NCBI GenBank assembly: GCA_016214985.1
Contig: JACRMM010000035.1
Coordinates: 30,052 to 94,051, forward strand
DNA from: Deltaproteobacteria bacterium
GTDB lineage: Bacteria; Desulfobacterota; Deferrisomatia; Deferrisomatales; JACRMM01
Direction: 5' to 3'
Length of the DNA: 64,000 nt
Below the pieces are notes generated by a model. The model was not told the origin of the DNA. It saw only the letters and a list, made by a program, of their open reading frames with translations, and made no database searches. Shown piece by piece: positions 53,561-62,520 of this stretch; the first letter of the stretch is position 1, and each line of letters begins with the position of its first letter. Made by a program: the position numbers and the translations under genes.

Positions 53561-54493
53561 TCAACCAGCCGCTCGTTGCGCACGAGCCCCGGAGCGCTTT
53601 CGTCCCCGAAGGCTCGTGAGCACCACGCCGACGACGACGAGCGCGCCGCCCGCGACCTTGGGCACGGTGACCGGCTCGCCAAGGAGCGCGTGGGAGATCG
53701 CGAGCGCGAACCCGGGCACGAGGTAGATGAAGACCGACGCTCGGCCCGCGCCCAGGGCCGCGACTCCCTCGTAGAACCAGAGGAAGGCGAGCGCCGAGCT
53801 GAAGACGCCCATGAAGCCCAGCGCCGCCCAGGCAGCGGCCGGGGCGGCGAACAACGCCGAGAGCGGCCCCTCGCGCCACGCTGCGGCCGCAAGCAGCGGC
53901 AGGCCGACGAGGAACGAGCCCGCCGACGCGGTGAGCGGAGAGACCCCGCCCATGACGACCTTGCCGAGCACGGTGTAGAAGACCCAGGCGACGACCGCGA
54001 GGCCCAGGAGCCCCGCCCCGGGTCCGAGCCGCAGGTGGGCGAGCGCCTCCCAGTTCCCGCCGGACAGGACCACCAGGGCCCCGGACGCTGCCAGGGCGAA
54101 GCCGGCCAGGCGCAGGGGGGAGAGCCGCTCGCGCAGCAGGAGCGAGGAGACGAGCGCCGTGAGGGCCGGGTTGGTGGTGATCACGAGCGCGGCCGCACCG
54201 GGCTCCACCAGGGCGAGACCCCGGAAGAAGAACCAGTTGTACCCGAACACGCCGAGGACGCCGAGCGCCGCGAGCCCGCCCCAGGCCCGGGCGCTGCGGG
54301 GCGCGGCGCCCCGCCCCTCGCGGGCGGCCCAGACGGGGGCGAGCACCGCCGCGCCGATGGCGAAGCGCCAGAAGGCCACGGTCAGGGGACCCAGCGAGGC
54401 GAGCGCGATCTTGCCCGCCACGAAGGCCCCGCCCCAGAAGGCGGCGGTCAGGGTGAGCCGCGCGAGGATCGCCCCGGGGGCGCGGCGGCTCAC
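53561..54493 (-). CDS. EamA/DMT-family transporter
   Basis: 310 residues from GTG 54493, overlapping the lpxK stop. Ten hydrophobic helices in two EamA halves: LTLTAAFWGGAFVAGKIAL, TVAFWRFAIGAAVLAPVW, FFFRGLALVEPGAAALVITTNPALTALVSSLLL, then GLLGLAVVAWVFYTVLGKVV, ALGFMGVFSSALAFLWFYEGVAALGAGRASVFIYLVPGFALAI and VAGGALVVVGVVL. Drug/metabolite transporters of this class export amino acids or nucleotide sugars; the substrate is not evident. Coupling to the lipid A operon is notable, since some EamA-like proteins (ArnE/F) flip lipid carriers, but this one is full length. Confidence 0.9.
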   Translation of the reverse strand: MSRRAPGAILARLTLTAAFWGGAFVAGKIALASLGPLTVAFWRFAIGAAVLAPVWAAREGRGAAPRSARAWGGLAALGVLGVFGYNWFFFRGLALVEPGAAALVITTNPALTALVSSLLLRERLSPLRLAGFALAASGALVVLSGGNWEALAHLRLGPGAGLLGLAVVAWVFYTVLGKVVMGGVSPLTASAGSFLVGLPLLAAAAWREGPLSALFAAPAAAWAALGFMGVFSSALAFLWFYEGVAALGAGRASVFIYLVPGFALAISHALLGEPVTVPKVAGGALVVVGVVLTSLRGRKRSGARAQRAAG

Positions 54494-55644
54494 GCGGATC
54501 CTTCGGTGGGCGCCTGCACTCCTTCCGCGCCCCTGGCGGGCCGTCCGGCCGCCTCGAGGACCCGAGCGCGGAACACCTCCTCGCCCTCCCGCACCCGCAG
54601 CTCGATGCCCAGGGCCAGGATCGGCAACGGCTGGGGCAGGAAGGGGACGAGGCGCACACCGTCCTTTTCGGTGGTGACCGCGGCCTGGGCGTGCACCAGG
54701 CCCGCCCACTCCGTGAGCTTTTGGACGTCGGCGGCCGTGTAGGGGTGGTGGTCGGGGAAGGGAATCGCCTCGACGACCCGGGCGCCCAGGGCCTCGAGGT
54801 CCTGGAAGAACGCGGCAGGATTCGCGATGCCGGCGAACGCGAGGACCTTCCATCCCGCGAGGTCGGTGACCGGCCTCGGCGGCCCCCCCGCCAGGTCGAC
54901 GAGCGATGCCGGGGTGTGGGTCGAGGGGAGCATCGGAGACCGCCGGTTCCACCGCCGCACCGCGCCGCTCACCGCATCGATCCTGCGGGCGTCCACCCGG
55001 CCTGTTCGGGTCAGCAGCACGAGCCCGGCGTCGGCGAGCGCGGCCGGCCGCTCGCGCAGGAGCCCCCGGGGCAGGCAGTGCCCATTTCCCCAGGGGTTCG
55101 TGACGTCCACGGCCACGATGTCGAGGTCCCGGGCAAGCCGCAGGTGCTGGAAACCGTCGTCGAGGACGAGCACCTCGGCGCCGTAACGCGCCACGGCCTC
55201 CCGCGCGGTGGTCCGCCGGTCTCGCCCCACGAGCACCGCCACGCCGGGAAGGCGCCGGGCGAGGAGCACGGGCTCGTCGCCGGCCTGCTCCGGAGGCAGG
55301 AGCACCGTCTCACCGTCGGACACGGCAGCCCACGGCCCCGGGATGCGGCCCCCGTACCCGCGGGAGAGCACGGCAGGCTTCAGCCCCGCCTCCAGAAGGA
55401 TCCGGCACACGGCCTCCACGCACGGCGTCTTCCCCGTGCCGCCGGCGGTCACGTTGCCCACCGAGATGACGGGTACCGGCGCTCGGAAGGCCTGCAGCAC
55501 TCCTCGACGGTAGGCCCACCGCCGAAGCCCTCCGACCCGGCCGTAGAGCCACCCCGCGGCGGTCAGCGGCAGGAGCAGCAGGCGCGCGCCCACGCCCACG
55601 GCGGGGCGGGTCAGGAGGTCCTGGATCAGGAAGTAGAGGCCCAC
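54490..55644 (-). CDS. lpxK: Tetraacyldisaccharide 4'-kinase
   Basis: 384 residues from GTG 55644 (start moderately certain; the frame is open further up inside waaA). An N-terminal membrane-proximal helix (ARLLLLPLTAAGWLYGRVGGLR), P-loop PVISVGNVTAGGTGKTPCVEAV (around residues 60-72), VLSRGYGGR, LVLDDGFQHLRLARDLDIVAVD (catalytic Asp/His region) and FAGIANPAAFFQDLEALG are typical LpxK motifs. It phosphorylates the 4' position of the lipid A disaccharide. It lies between waaA and the EamA gene. Confidence 0.95.
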   Translation of the reverse strand: MGLYFLIQDLLTRPAVGVGARLLLLPLTAAGWLYGRVGGLRRWAYRRGVLQAFRAPVPVISVGNVTAGGTGKTPCVEAVCRILLEAGLKPAVLSRGYGGRIPGPWAAVSDGETVLLPPEQAGDEPVLLARRLPGVAVLVGRDRRTTAREAVARYGAEVLVLDDGFQHLRLARDLDIVAVDVTNPWGNGHCLPRGLLRERPAALADAGLVLLTRTGRVDARRIDAVSGAVRRWNRRSPMLPSTHTPASLVDLAGGPPRPVTDLAGWKVLAFAGIANPAAFFQDLEALGARVVEAIPFPDHHPYTAADVQKLTEWAGLVHAQAAVTTEKDGVRLVPFLPQPLPILALGIELRVREGEEVFRARVLEAAGRPARGAEGVQAPTEGSA

Positions 55645-55651
55645 GGCGCGT

Positions 55652-56956
55652 CTACCGGCCGGCAGGGAGGGCGCCGAGACCCGCCAGGGCCGCCACGGCG
55701 CGTCCCACGGCACCCCGGTTCGCGTCGAGGAACGCCGCGGCGCCGACGCGCAGCTCGGCGCACCGCGCCGGGTCGAGGAGATAGCGAGCGAAGCTCTCGG
55801 CCAGGGCCGCCGCGTCGGCAGCCTCGGCGCCGAGCCCCCTGGCCCGCACCTCGGCAGCCACGTCGCGGCTGTTCTCGGTGTGGGGGCCGAAGGCGACCGG
55901 GACGCCCCAGTTCAGGGGCTCGAGGAGGTTGTGGCCGCCGACCGGGACCAGGCTTCCCCCCACGAACGCCGCGTCGGCCGCACCGTAGAGGCGCCCGAGC
56001 AGCCCGTAGCGGTCCACCAGGAGCACCGCTCCCGCGTCGAAGGCGGCGAGGATCCCGGCCTCGGCGGGCCGGCCGAGGTCGCTCCACCGCCGAGACGGCC
56101 GGCCGGCGGCGGCCACCGCGGCCTCCACGTCGCCGAGCCTCTCCAGGTGCCGGGGCGCGAGCACGAGGGCGACCTTGAGCCCGCGGCTCTCGAGGACCGC
56201 GACGGCGTCAAGGAGAGCCTTCTCCTCGCCCGGATGGGTTGACCCCCCGAGGACCACGCGCCACCCGCCGGCGTGGGCCCGGCGCAGCGCCGCCACCTCG
56301 GGGTCGGACGGGTCGGGCCGGGCGAGGTCGAACTTGAGATTGCCTCCCACGGAGACGAGTGGCGGCGGCGCCCCGAGCTCCAGAAACCGCTCGGCGTCGG
56401 GGCCGGACTGGGCCTGGATGGCAGAGAAGGACCCGAGCAGCGGCCCCACCCACCGCCGCACCCGGCGGTAACGGGGAAACGTGCGGTCGGAGATCCGGGC
56501 GTTCACGAGGAGCGCAGGGACGCCTGCCCGGGCGGTCTCCCGCAAGAGGGCGGGCCAGAGCTCCGTCTCCACGACCACGAGCGCCCGGGGGCGTCCGGCG
56601 CGAACCGCCCGGCGCACCAGCGGCGCGAGGTCGAGCGGCAGGAGCCTCGCCGCGCCCCCCTCTCCGGCCAGCCCCTGGGCCTCGGCGCGCCCCGAGGGGC
56701 TCGTGGTGGTGAGAAGCAGGCGCGCTCCCCGGCCGAGGAGCGCGGCGACGAGCGGCGCGGCGGCCCGGACCTCGCCCACGCTCGCGCCGTGGACCCACAG
56801 GGGCCTCGGCTCCCCGAGGGGGGGCCAGGCGCCGAGGCGCTCTCCCCAGCCGACCCGGTAGCGGGGGTCCCGCAGCGCCTTCCACAGGAGCGCCGGCCAC
56901 CCCAGGCCGAGGGCCGCCCACCCGAGGGTCTGATAGGCCGCGTAGGCGGCCGTCAC
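55652..56956 (-). CDS. waaA: 3-deoxy-D-manno-octulosonic acid (Kdo) transferase
   Basis: 434 residues from GTG 56956 (GTGA overlap with the acyltransferase stop). An N-terminal anchor (YQTLGWAALGLGWPALLW) is followed by the GT30 signature PLWVHGASVGEVRAAAPLVAAL, VVVETELWPALLRE, LLVNARISDRTFPRYRRVRRW, VSVGGNLKFD, VLGGSTHPGEE and the late motif FVGGSLVPVGGHNLLEPLNWGVPVAFGPH. It transfers Kdo to lipid IVA. The number of Kdo residues added cannot be told from sequence. 7 bases upstream of lpxK's start. Confidence 0.95.
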   Translation of the reverse strand: MTAAYAAYQTLGWAALGLGWPALLWKALRDPRYRVGWGERLGAWPPLGEPRPLWVHGASVGEVRAAAPLVAALLGRGARLLLTTTSPSGRAEAQGLAGEGGAARLLPLDLAPLVRRAVRAGRPRALVVVETELWPALLRETARAGVPALLVNARISDRTFPRYRRVRRWVGPLLGSFSAIQAQSGPDAERFLELGAPPPLVSVGGNLKFDLARPDPSDPEVAALRRAHAGGWRVVLGGSTHPGEEKALLDAVAVLESRGLKVALVLAPRHLERLGDVEAAVAAAGRPSRRWSDLGRPAEAGILAAFDAGAVLLVDRYGLLGRLYGAADAAFVGGSLVPVGGHNLLEPLNWGVPVAFGPHTENSRDVAAEVRARGLGAEAADAAALAESFARYLLDPARCAELRVGAAAFLDANRGAVGRAVAALAGLGALPAGR

Positions 56957-57612
56957 GGCGACGTCGTCCCCGCGAGCCGGTCCGCCCGCTCCGTGACCTC
57001 CACCAGGGCGGCCCTCAGGACCTCGGCGACCTCGGCCACGTCGTCGGAGGACGCGAACACGAGCGGGGCGCCGCAGGCGATCAGGATCCGACCGAAGGGA
57101 AGGGGGACCTGGAAGCGGTCCCAGGAGGGGAACACCGCCTTGCGCGTCATCCCGACCCCGACCGGGATCACGGGCAACCCGGTGCGCACCGCCACGTACG
57201 CCACGCCCGGCTGGACCGCGTAGCGGGGCCCCTTGGGGCCGTCGGGCGTGAAGGCGACGTCGCGGCCGGCCCTCAAGTGCCGGAGCACCGAGCGCAGCGC
57301 CGACGCTCCGCCCCGGCTCGTGGATCCCCGCAGGCCCACGTACCCGAGCCCCTCCACGAGCCGGTTCACGAGCTCCCCGTCGCCGCTTCGGCTGATGACC
57401 ACACCGGCGCCGCGCCCCCGGTAGGCCACGGCGGGGCCCAGAAGCCGGTTGTGCCAGAAGCACCAGAGGAGCGGGCCGCCGTCGACCCGGGCTGCCTCGG
57501 CCACCTCGCGCCCCTCCTGGGCGCAGCGGCTCGTCCCCACGGCCAGGCGCAGGTAGGCGCGCCCGAGCGGCGGCGCGAGCCGGAGCAGGAGGTCAGCGCG
57601 TCGCCCCGCCAT
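56953..57612 (-). CDS. DUF374/lysophospholipid acyltransferase family protein
   Basis: 219 residues from ATG 57612, which overlaps the msbA 3' end by 20 bases. Motifs: LLWCFWHNRLLGPAVAY (HX4-type active-site region, here H-N-R-L-L), GVVISRSGDGELVNRLVEGLGYVGLRGSTSRGGASALRSVL, DVAFTPDGPKGPRYAVQPGVAYVAVRTGLPVIPVGVGM. These define the DUF374 group of acyltransferases that in many lipid A loci sits between msbA and waaA. It likely adds or transfers an acyl chain to lipid A or its precursor; direct function unproven. Cytoplasmic side, no clear anchor. Confidence 0.85.
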   Translation of the reverse strand: MAGRRADLLLRLAPPLGRAYLRLAVGTSRCAQEGREVAEAARVDGGPLLWCFWHNRLLGPAVAYRGRGAGVVISRSGDGELVNRLVEGLGYVGLRGSTSRGGASALRSVLRHLRAGRDVAFTPDGPKGPRYAVQPGVAYVAVRTGLPVIPVGVGMTRKAVFPSWDRFQVPLPFGRILIACGAPLVFASSDDVAEVAEVLRAALVEVTERADRLAGTTSP

Positions 57613-59338
57613 CGGCCTCGATCCCGAACTGGAGGCGGAACAGGCGCGCATACTCCCTTCCGCCGGCGAGCAGCTCGTCGTGAGTCCCGCTCTCCACGAC
57701 GCGGCCCTCGGCCATCACCAGGATCTGGTGGGCGTGGCGGATCGTGGAGAGCCGGTGGGCGATCACGAAGGTCGTTCGCCCGGCCATGAGCGCCTCCAGC
57801 GCCGCCTGCACCTCGCGCTCGGAGGCCGAGTCGAGCGAGCTCGTGGCCTCGTCGAGCACGAGGATCGGGGCGTCCTTCAAGATCGCCCGGGCGATGGCAA
57901 GGCGCTGCTTCTGACCCCCGGAGAGGAGGTCGCCGCGCTCGCCCACCACGGTGTCGTAGCCGGCGGGCAACGCCTCGATGAACTCCTGGGCGTGCGCCGC
58001 GCGGGCAGCGGCCCTCACCTCCTCCTCGGTAGCTCCGGGCCGGCCCACCTGGAGGTTGCGGCGGATGGTGTCGTTGAAGAGGAAGGTGTCTTGGGTGACC
58101 ACGGCCACCGCGGCGCGAAGGCTGTCGACCCGGACGTCGCGCAGATCCACGCCGTTGATCCGCACCGCGCCGGCGGTCGGGTCGTAGAACCGCGGCACGA
58201 GCTTGAGCAGGGTCGACTTCCCCGTGCCGCTCAGGCCCACGAACGCCACGACCTCGCCGCGGCGCGCGGTGAAGGAGACGCCCCGGAGCACCTCGCCCTT
58301 GTCCGGGTCGTAGGCGAAGCGCACCTCGTCGAAGGTCACCTCGCGGATGGGGTGATCCACCTCTCGATCCCCCGCAGTCTCGCAAGCGCCCGTCGGCTCA
58401 TCCATGATCCCGAACACCCGCTCGGCCGCCGCGAGCGCCTGCTGGACGGAGTTTCCAAGGGTTCCGGCGCGCTTGAGGGGGTCGTAGAGCATCATGAGCG
58501 CGGCCATGAAGCTGAAGAAGCTGCCGGCCGTGGCCGTGCCCCGCAGCACCTGCCAGCCTCCGTACCAGATGATCGCGGCCATGCCCAGGGCGCCAAGAAA
58601 CTCCATGAACGGGGCGGTGACCTCGTTCAAGCGCGCGCTCTTCAGCCGCAGGGCCCGGAGCTTGTAGTTTTCCTCGTCGAAGCGGCGGATCTCCATCGCC
58701 TCGCACCGGAAGGTCTTGATGATCTCGATGCCCGAGAAGGCTTCCTGGAGGATGTTGGAGATGTCGCCGATGCGCTCCTGACCCTTGCGCGCGTAGCGGC
58801 GCATGAGGTGCCCGATGCGGCTGACGGGCCAGGCGGCCAGGGGGAAGATGAGGAGCGCCACGAGCGAGAGCAACCAGTCGCGCCGGAACAGCACGACCAG
58901 GAGGCCGACCACGGTGAACGCCTGGCGCAGGAACTGGATCAGGTCCGGGATGGCGCGCTGCATCGCCCCCACGTCGTTGGTGACCCGCGACATCAGGGCC
59001 CCGGTGGGGTTTCGGTCGAAGAAGGCGAGCTCTCGGTGCTGGAGCTGGACGAGCAGGTCGTGCTGCATGGTGATGATGACGTTCTCGCCCACCCACCGCA
59101 TGGTGTAGGACTGGAAGTACCGGCACACGCCCTTGACGAGGTACAGGGCGAGGATCGCCAGGGGGAGCACCGTGAGCTTCCAGGCGATCTTGCGGATGAA
59201 GATGTCGTCGAGCACGGGCTTGACAAGCCACGCAGTCACCCCGGCCGTGGCGCCCACCACGGCCATGCACACCATGGCGAAGGCGATCCGGCCCCAGTAG
59301 GGTCGAAAGTACCGTCCGAGTCGGCGGATCAGCAGCAA
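57593..59338 (-). CDS. msbA: Lipid A ABC transporter (flippase), ATP-binding/permease protein
   Basis: 581 residues from a TTG at 59338 (AGGTGAGG upstream, overlapping the end of lpxB). Six-helix permease (about 15-320), then an ATPase with Walker A GLSGTGKST (about 375), signature LLSGGQKQRLAIARAIL, Walker B ILVLDEATSSLD and H-loop IAHRLSTI: a full half-transporter that works as a homodimer. MsbA flips lipid A-core across the inner membrane. Assignment as MsbA rather than another exporter rests on the lipid A gene context and length. Confidence 0.92.
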   Translation of the reverse strand: MLLIRRLGRYFRPYWGRIAFAMVCMAVVGATAGVTAWLVKPVLDDIFIRKIAWKLTVLPLAILALYLVKGVCRYFQSYTMRWVGENVIITMQHDLLVQLQHRELAFFDRNPTGALMSRVTNDVGAMQRAIPDLIQFLRQAFTVVGLLVVLFRRDWLLSLVALLIFPLAAWPVSRIGHLMRRYARKGQERIGDISNILQEAFSGIEIIKTFRCEAMEIRRFDEENYKLRALRLKSARLNEVTAPFMEFLGALGMAAIIWYGGWQVLRGTATAGSFFSFMAALMMLYDPLKRAGTLGNSVQQALAAAERVFGIMDEPTGACETAGDREVDHPIREVTFDEVRFAYDPDKGEVLRGVSFTARRGEVVAFVGLSGTGKSTLLKLVPRFYDPTAGAVRINGVDLRDVRVDSLRAAVAVVTQDTFLFNDTIRRNLQVGRPGATEEEVRAAARAAHAQEFIEALPAGYDTVVGERGDLLSGGQKQRLAIARAILKDAPILVLDEATSSLDSASEREVQAALEALMAGRTTFVIAHRLSTIRHAHQILVMAEGRVVESGTHDELLAGGREYARLFRLQFGIEADGGATR

Positions 59339-59342
59339 GCCC

Positions 59343-60446
59343 TCACCTCGGTTTCGGCAAGCGGGCGGCGAGCCGGGCGGCGGCGCGGCCCGACGCGCCG
59401 GGCGCTCCGAGCAGGCCTCGGACCTCCGCGAGCCCCCGCAGCACCTCGTCGCGGCCGGGCCCGTCGGCGAGAAGCGGCTCGGCCGCCGCGGCCAGGGCCT
59501 CCGGGCCGGTCTGGACGAGCTCGGGCACGACCCGCCGCCCCGCGATCAGGTTCGGGAGGGCGATGAACGGGACCCGCACGAGGAGGCGCCCCAGCGCGTA
59601 GGTGAGCGGGCTCACCCGGTAGACGACGACCATGGGCGTGCCCACGGTCGCGCACTCGAGCGTCGCGGTGCCCGAGGCCACCAGGCACAGCCGCGACCGC
59701 TCCATCACCTCTTGGGCTCGGCCGTCGAGGACCTCCAGCGGGAGGTCCGTGGCGGAGAGGAACCGGTCGAGCACGGCCGCCGGCAGCCCCGGCGCCCGCG
59801 GCACGAGGAACCGGAGGCCCGGCACGAGCCAGGCGAGCCGCCGGGCCGCGGCGACGAGCAGCGGAAGGATGCGCGACACCTCGCCGGCCCGGCTGCCGGG
59901 CAGGAGCCCGACCGTGCCGGGCTCGGCCTCGAAGGACCGCGGCGACAGGTGGTCGAGCACCGGCGAGCCCACGTAGGTGGCCGCCACGCCCCGCGCCCGC
60001 AGGTACGCCTCCTCGAAGGGCAGGATCACGAGCGCCTCGTCCACCACGGCGCGCAGCGTCCGGACCCGCCGGGCGCCCCACGCCCACACTTTGGGCGGGA
60101 TGTAGTAGACGACCGGGACGCCGAGCGCCCGGGCGTCCCGCGCGAGGCGAAGGTTGAGCCCTCCGAAGTCCACCGGCACGAAGAGGTCGGGGCGCTCGGC
60201 AGCCAGGCGCCCCCGCACGAGCCGACGCGCCCGAGCCACAGCGGGCAGCCGTCCAGCGGCCTCCACGAGGCCCATGGCGGCGATCGCCTCCGAGGGGAAG
60301 ACGATCTCCGCGCCAGCGGCCCGCAGCGCCTCTCCGCCCACCGCCCAGGCCTCGACGTCGGGCCTCAAGGACCGCAGCGCACCCAGGAGGTTGCCCGCGT
60401 GGATGTCGCCCGAGGCCTCTCCCGCGACGATCGCGACCCGCGCCAC
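59343..60446 (-). CDS. lpxB: Lipid A disaccharide synthase
   Basis: 367 residues from GTG 60446, 4 bases after the lpxI stop. The GT19 signature VARVAIVAGEASGDIHAGNLLGAL at the N-terminus, VPVDFGGLNLRLAR, VVYYIPPKVWAWGARRV, ILPFEEAYLRARGVAATYVGSPVLDHL, VGLLPGSRAGEVSRILP and LVASGTATLECATVGTPMVVVYRVSPLTY are all present. It joins UDP-2,3-diacylglucosamine and lipid X to the disaccharide. Part of the single minus-strand lipid A run. Confidence 0.97.
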   Translation of the reverse strand: MARVAIVAGEASGDIHAGNLLGALRSLRPDVEAWAVGGEALRAAGAEIVFPSEAIAAMGLVEAAGRLPAVARARRLVRGRLAAERPDLFVPVDFGGLNLRLARDARALGVPVVYYIPPKVWAWGARRVRTLRAVVDEALVILPFEEAYLRARGVAATYVGSPVLDHLSPRSFEAEPGTVGLLPGSRAGEVSRILPLLVAAARRLAWLVPGLRFLVPRAPGLPAAVLDRFLSATDLPLEVLDGRAQEVMERSRLCLVASGTATLECATVGTPMVVVYRVSPLTYALGRLLVRVPFIALPNLIAGRRVVPELVQTGPEALAAAAEPLLADGPGRDEVLRGLAEVRGLLGAPGASGRAAARLAARLPKPR

Positions 60447-60450
60447 GCGC

Positions 60451-61251
60451 CTACACCGCCAGGATCGCGACGCCGTTTCGGTCGGCGAGCGAGACGGCCT
60501 CGGCGCGCTGGAAGAAGAAGGTCTTCTCCGCCTCGATGGCCAGCACGAGGGCACCCGCGTCGAGGCACGAGACCACGGTCTCGAGGCCGATCGCCGGCAC
60601 GTCGAAGCGCAGGTCCTGGCCGGGCTTCGCCACCTTGACCACGACCGCTCCGCCGTTGCCAAGGCTCCCGCCGCGGCGGATCGTCTGGTCGGTGCCCTCG
60701 ATGGCCTCCACCGCGAGCACCGCCCCCCGCTTCACGACCACCGTCTGGCCGATGTCGAGCCGCCCCATCTCGCGGGCGATCGAGAAGCCGAAGGCCACAT
60801 CGGCACGCTCCTCGTCTGTCGGCAGCCGACGAGTGAAGACCTGGGCCCCGGGCAGGTACGCCTCCATGTGGGTGGTCTGGGGTAGGAGCGTGATGCCCTC
60901 GCTCGCGAGGATGTCGGCGACCTTGGTGAGGATCGTGTCGTCTTTGCGGTCGCGAAGACCCCACAAGAGCCGAACCGCGGTAAGGTCGGGCTTCAGGTCG
61001 CGGAAGATGCGCGTCTTGTGGACCTTGCCGGCGAGGATCGCCCGGTCCACGCCCTCCTTGCGCAGCACCTTGAGCAGCCGGCCCACCTTGCCCACCGGCT
61101 GCCAATAGACGGTGGTCGCCTCGCTCGCGATGGCCGGGTCCGCCTCTTCCTGGAGGGCGACCACCACGGGCTCCACGCCGCGCCGGACGAGCTCGCGCGC
61201 GACCAGGAGCGGGAACTCGCCGGCGCCGGCGATCACCGCGATCCGCTCCAT
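60451..61251 (-). CDS. lpxI: UDP-2,3-diacylglucosamine diphosphatase, LpxI type
   Basis: 266 residues from ATG 61251, directly after the lpxA stop (no gap). MERIAVIAGAGEFPLLVARELVRRGVEPVVVAL, QPVGKVGRLLKVLRKEGVDRAILAGKV, a TDQTIRRGG stretch, and KPGQDLRFDVPAIGLETV with the conserved Asp (FDVP) that is catalytic in Caulobacter LpxI. This family (formerly DUF1009) replaces LpxH in alpha- and delta-type proteobacteria and others. It hydrolyses UDP-2,3-diacylglucosamine to lipid X and UMP, feeding LpxB. Confidence 0.95.
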   Translation of the reverse strand: MERIAVIAGAGEFPLLVARELVRRGVEPVVVALQEEADPAIASEATTVYWQPVGKVGRLLKVLRKEGVDRAILAGKVHKTRIFRDLKPDLTAVRLLWGLRDRKDDTILTKVADILASEGITLLPQTTHMEAYLPGAQVFTRRLPTDEERADVAFGFSIAREMGRLDIGQTVVVKRGAVLAVEAIEGTDQTIRRGGSLGNGGAVVVKVAKPGQDLRFDVPAIGLETVVSCLDAGALVLAIEAEKTFFFQRAEAVSLADRNGVAILAV

Positions 61252-62025
61252 CTACCGCGTCATCCCCCGCTCGGACCGGGCGATGAACTCCACGAACGAC
61301 TGCACCTCGGGGCGCTCGTACTCCGGGCCGCCGCGCACGGTCTCCAGGGCCTGGGACAGCGTCTCCTTGGACCGGAAGATGATCCGGTAGACCCGCCGCA
61401 GGTCCTTGAGGACCTCGTCGGTAAACCCCCGGCGCTTGAGGCCCACGAGGTTGAAGCCATAGAGCTTGGCACGGTTGCCCGAGGCGGTGCAGTAGGGCGG
61501 CACGTCCATGACGACCGCGGAACACCCCCCCACGTAAGCGTGCTCCCCGATCCGGACAAACTGGTGGACCGCGGTGAGCCCGCCGATGGCCGCCCAGTCT
61601 CCGATCGCGATGTGGCCGGCCAGCGTCGCCCCGTTGGCCAGGATCACCCGGTCCCCGATCCGGCAGTCGTGGGCCACGTGGGTGTACGCCATGAGCAGGC
61701 AGTCGTTGCCGATCCGCGTCACCCCTCCCCCGCCCACGGTCCCCAGGTTCAGGCTGGCGAACTCCCGGATCACGGTCCGGGCTCCGATCTCCAGGTACGT
61801 CTCCTCCCCCCGATACTTGAGGTCCTGGGGCACGGCGCCCACGGAGGCGAAGGGGAAGACCCGGCACCCCTCGCCGAGCGTCGTCCAGCCGTCGACCAAG
61901 GCGTGGGCGCCGATGGTGACACCCCGGCCGATCTTGACGTGGGGCCCGACGATGGCGAAGGGGCCGACCTCCACCCCCTCGTCCAGCTGCGCGTCCGGAT
62001 GCACCACGGCTCTCGCATCGATCAT
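61252..62025 (-). CDS. lpxA: UDP-N-acetylglucosamine O-acyltransferase
   Basis: 257 residues, ATG 62025. A left-handed beta-helix of hexapeptide repeats from the start (IDARAVVHPDAQLDEGVEVGPFAIVGPHVKIGRGVTIGAHALVDG), the catalytic His region LLMAYTHVAHDCRIGD, and a C-terminal helical segment beginning NRAKLYGFNLVGLKRRGFT, which defines LpxA. It adds the 3-O hydroxyacyl chain to UDP-GlcNAc, the first reaction of lipid A synthesis. 54 bases after fabZ, the largest gap in the block. Confidence 0.96.
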   Translation of the reverse strand: MIDARAVVHPDAQLDEGVEVGPFAIVGPHVKIGRGVTIGAHALVDGWTTLGEGCRVFPFASVGAVPQDLKYRGEETYLEIGARTVIREFASLNLGTVGGGGVTRIGNDCLLMAYTHVAHDCRIGDRVILANGATLAGHIAIGDWAAIGGLTAVHQFVRIGEHAYVGGCSAVVMDVPPYCTASGNRAKLYGFNLVGLKRRGFTDEVLKDLRRVYRIIFRSKETLSQALETVRGGPEYERPEVQSFVEFIARSERGMTR

Positions 62026-62079
62026 GATCCTACCTCGAGCCCCCGACAGGGGGCGGTCGCAAACACGGGTGCGGGCGGC

Positions 62080-62520
62080 TCAGGGCGTCCGGTCCACGAT
62101 CGCCGCGGAGAGGTCGGCCTCGGCGACCACCTCGCCGTCCACGCGGGCCTCGGCCGCGAGGCTCCACAGGGACTGGCGGCGGCGCTGGAACACGGCATGG
62201 AGGTGGAGCTGGTCGCCGGGGACGACCGGACGCCGGAACTTGGCCCGGTCGATGCTTCGGAACAGGAGGAGCTTGTCCTCGACGCAGTCGCCGGTGGTGC
62301 GCAGCGCGAGGATCCCCCCGGCCTGGGCCAGGGCCTCGATGATCAGGACCCCCGGCATCACGGGCGTCCCCGGGAAGTGGCCCTGGAAGAAGGGCTCGTT
62401 CACGGTCACGTTCTTCAGGGCGAGGATGTGGTGGCCGAGCTCCAGCTCGAGGACTCGATCGATCAGCAGGAACGGGTAGCGGTGGGGCAGGCACTTGAAG
62501 ATCCCCTGGATGTCGATCAT
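62080..62520 (-). CDS. fabZ: 3-hydroxyacyl-ACP dehydratase
   Basis: 146 residues from ATG 62520 (ATGA overlap with lpxD). Hot-dog fold with KCLPHRYPFLLIDRVLELE, the catalytic His in EPFFQGHFPGTPVMPGVLIIEALAQAGG (about residue 50) and the following Glu, and KAKFRRPVVPGDQL-type ending (here RAKFRRPVVPGDQLHLHAVF). It dehydrates 3-hydroxyacyl-ACP, competing with LpxA and LpxD for the same substrate; its place between their genes is the common arrangement. Confidence 0.97.
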   Translation of the reverse strand: MIDIQGIFKCLPHRYPFLLIDRVLELELGHHILALKNVTVNEPFFQGHFPGTPVMPGVLIIEALAQAGGILALRTTGDCVEDKLLLFRSIDRAKFRRPVVPGDQLHLHAVFQRRRQSLWSLAAEARVDGEVVAEADLSAAIVDRTP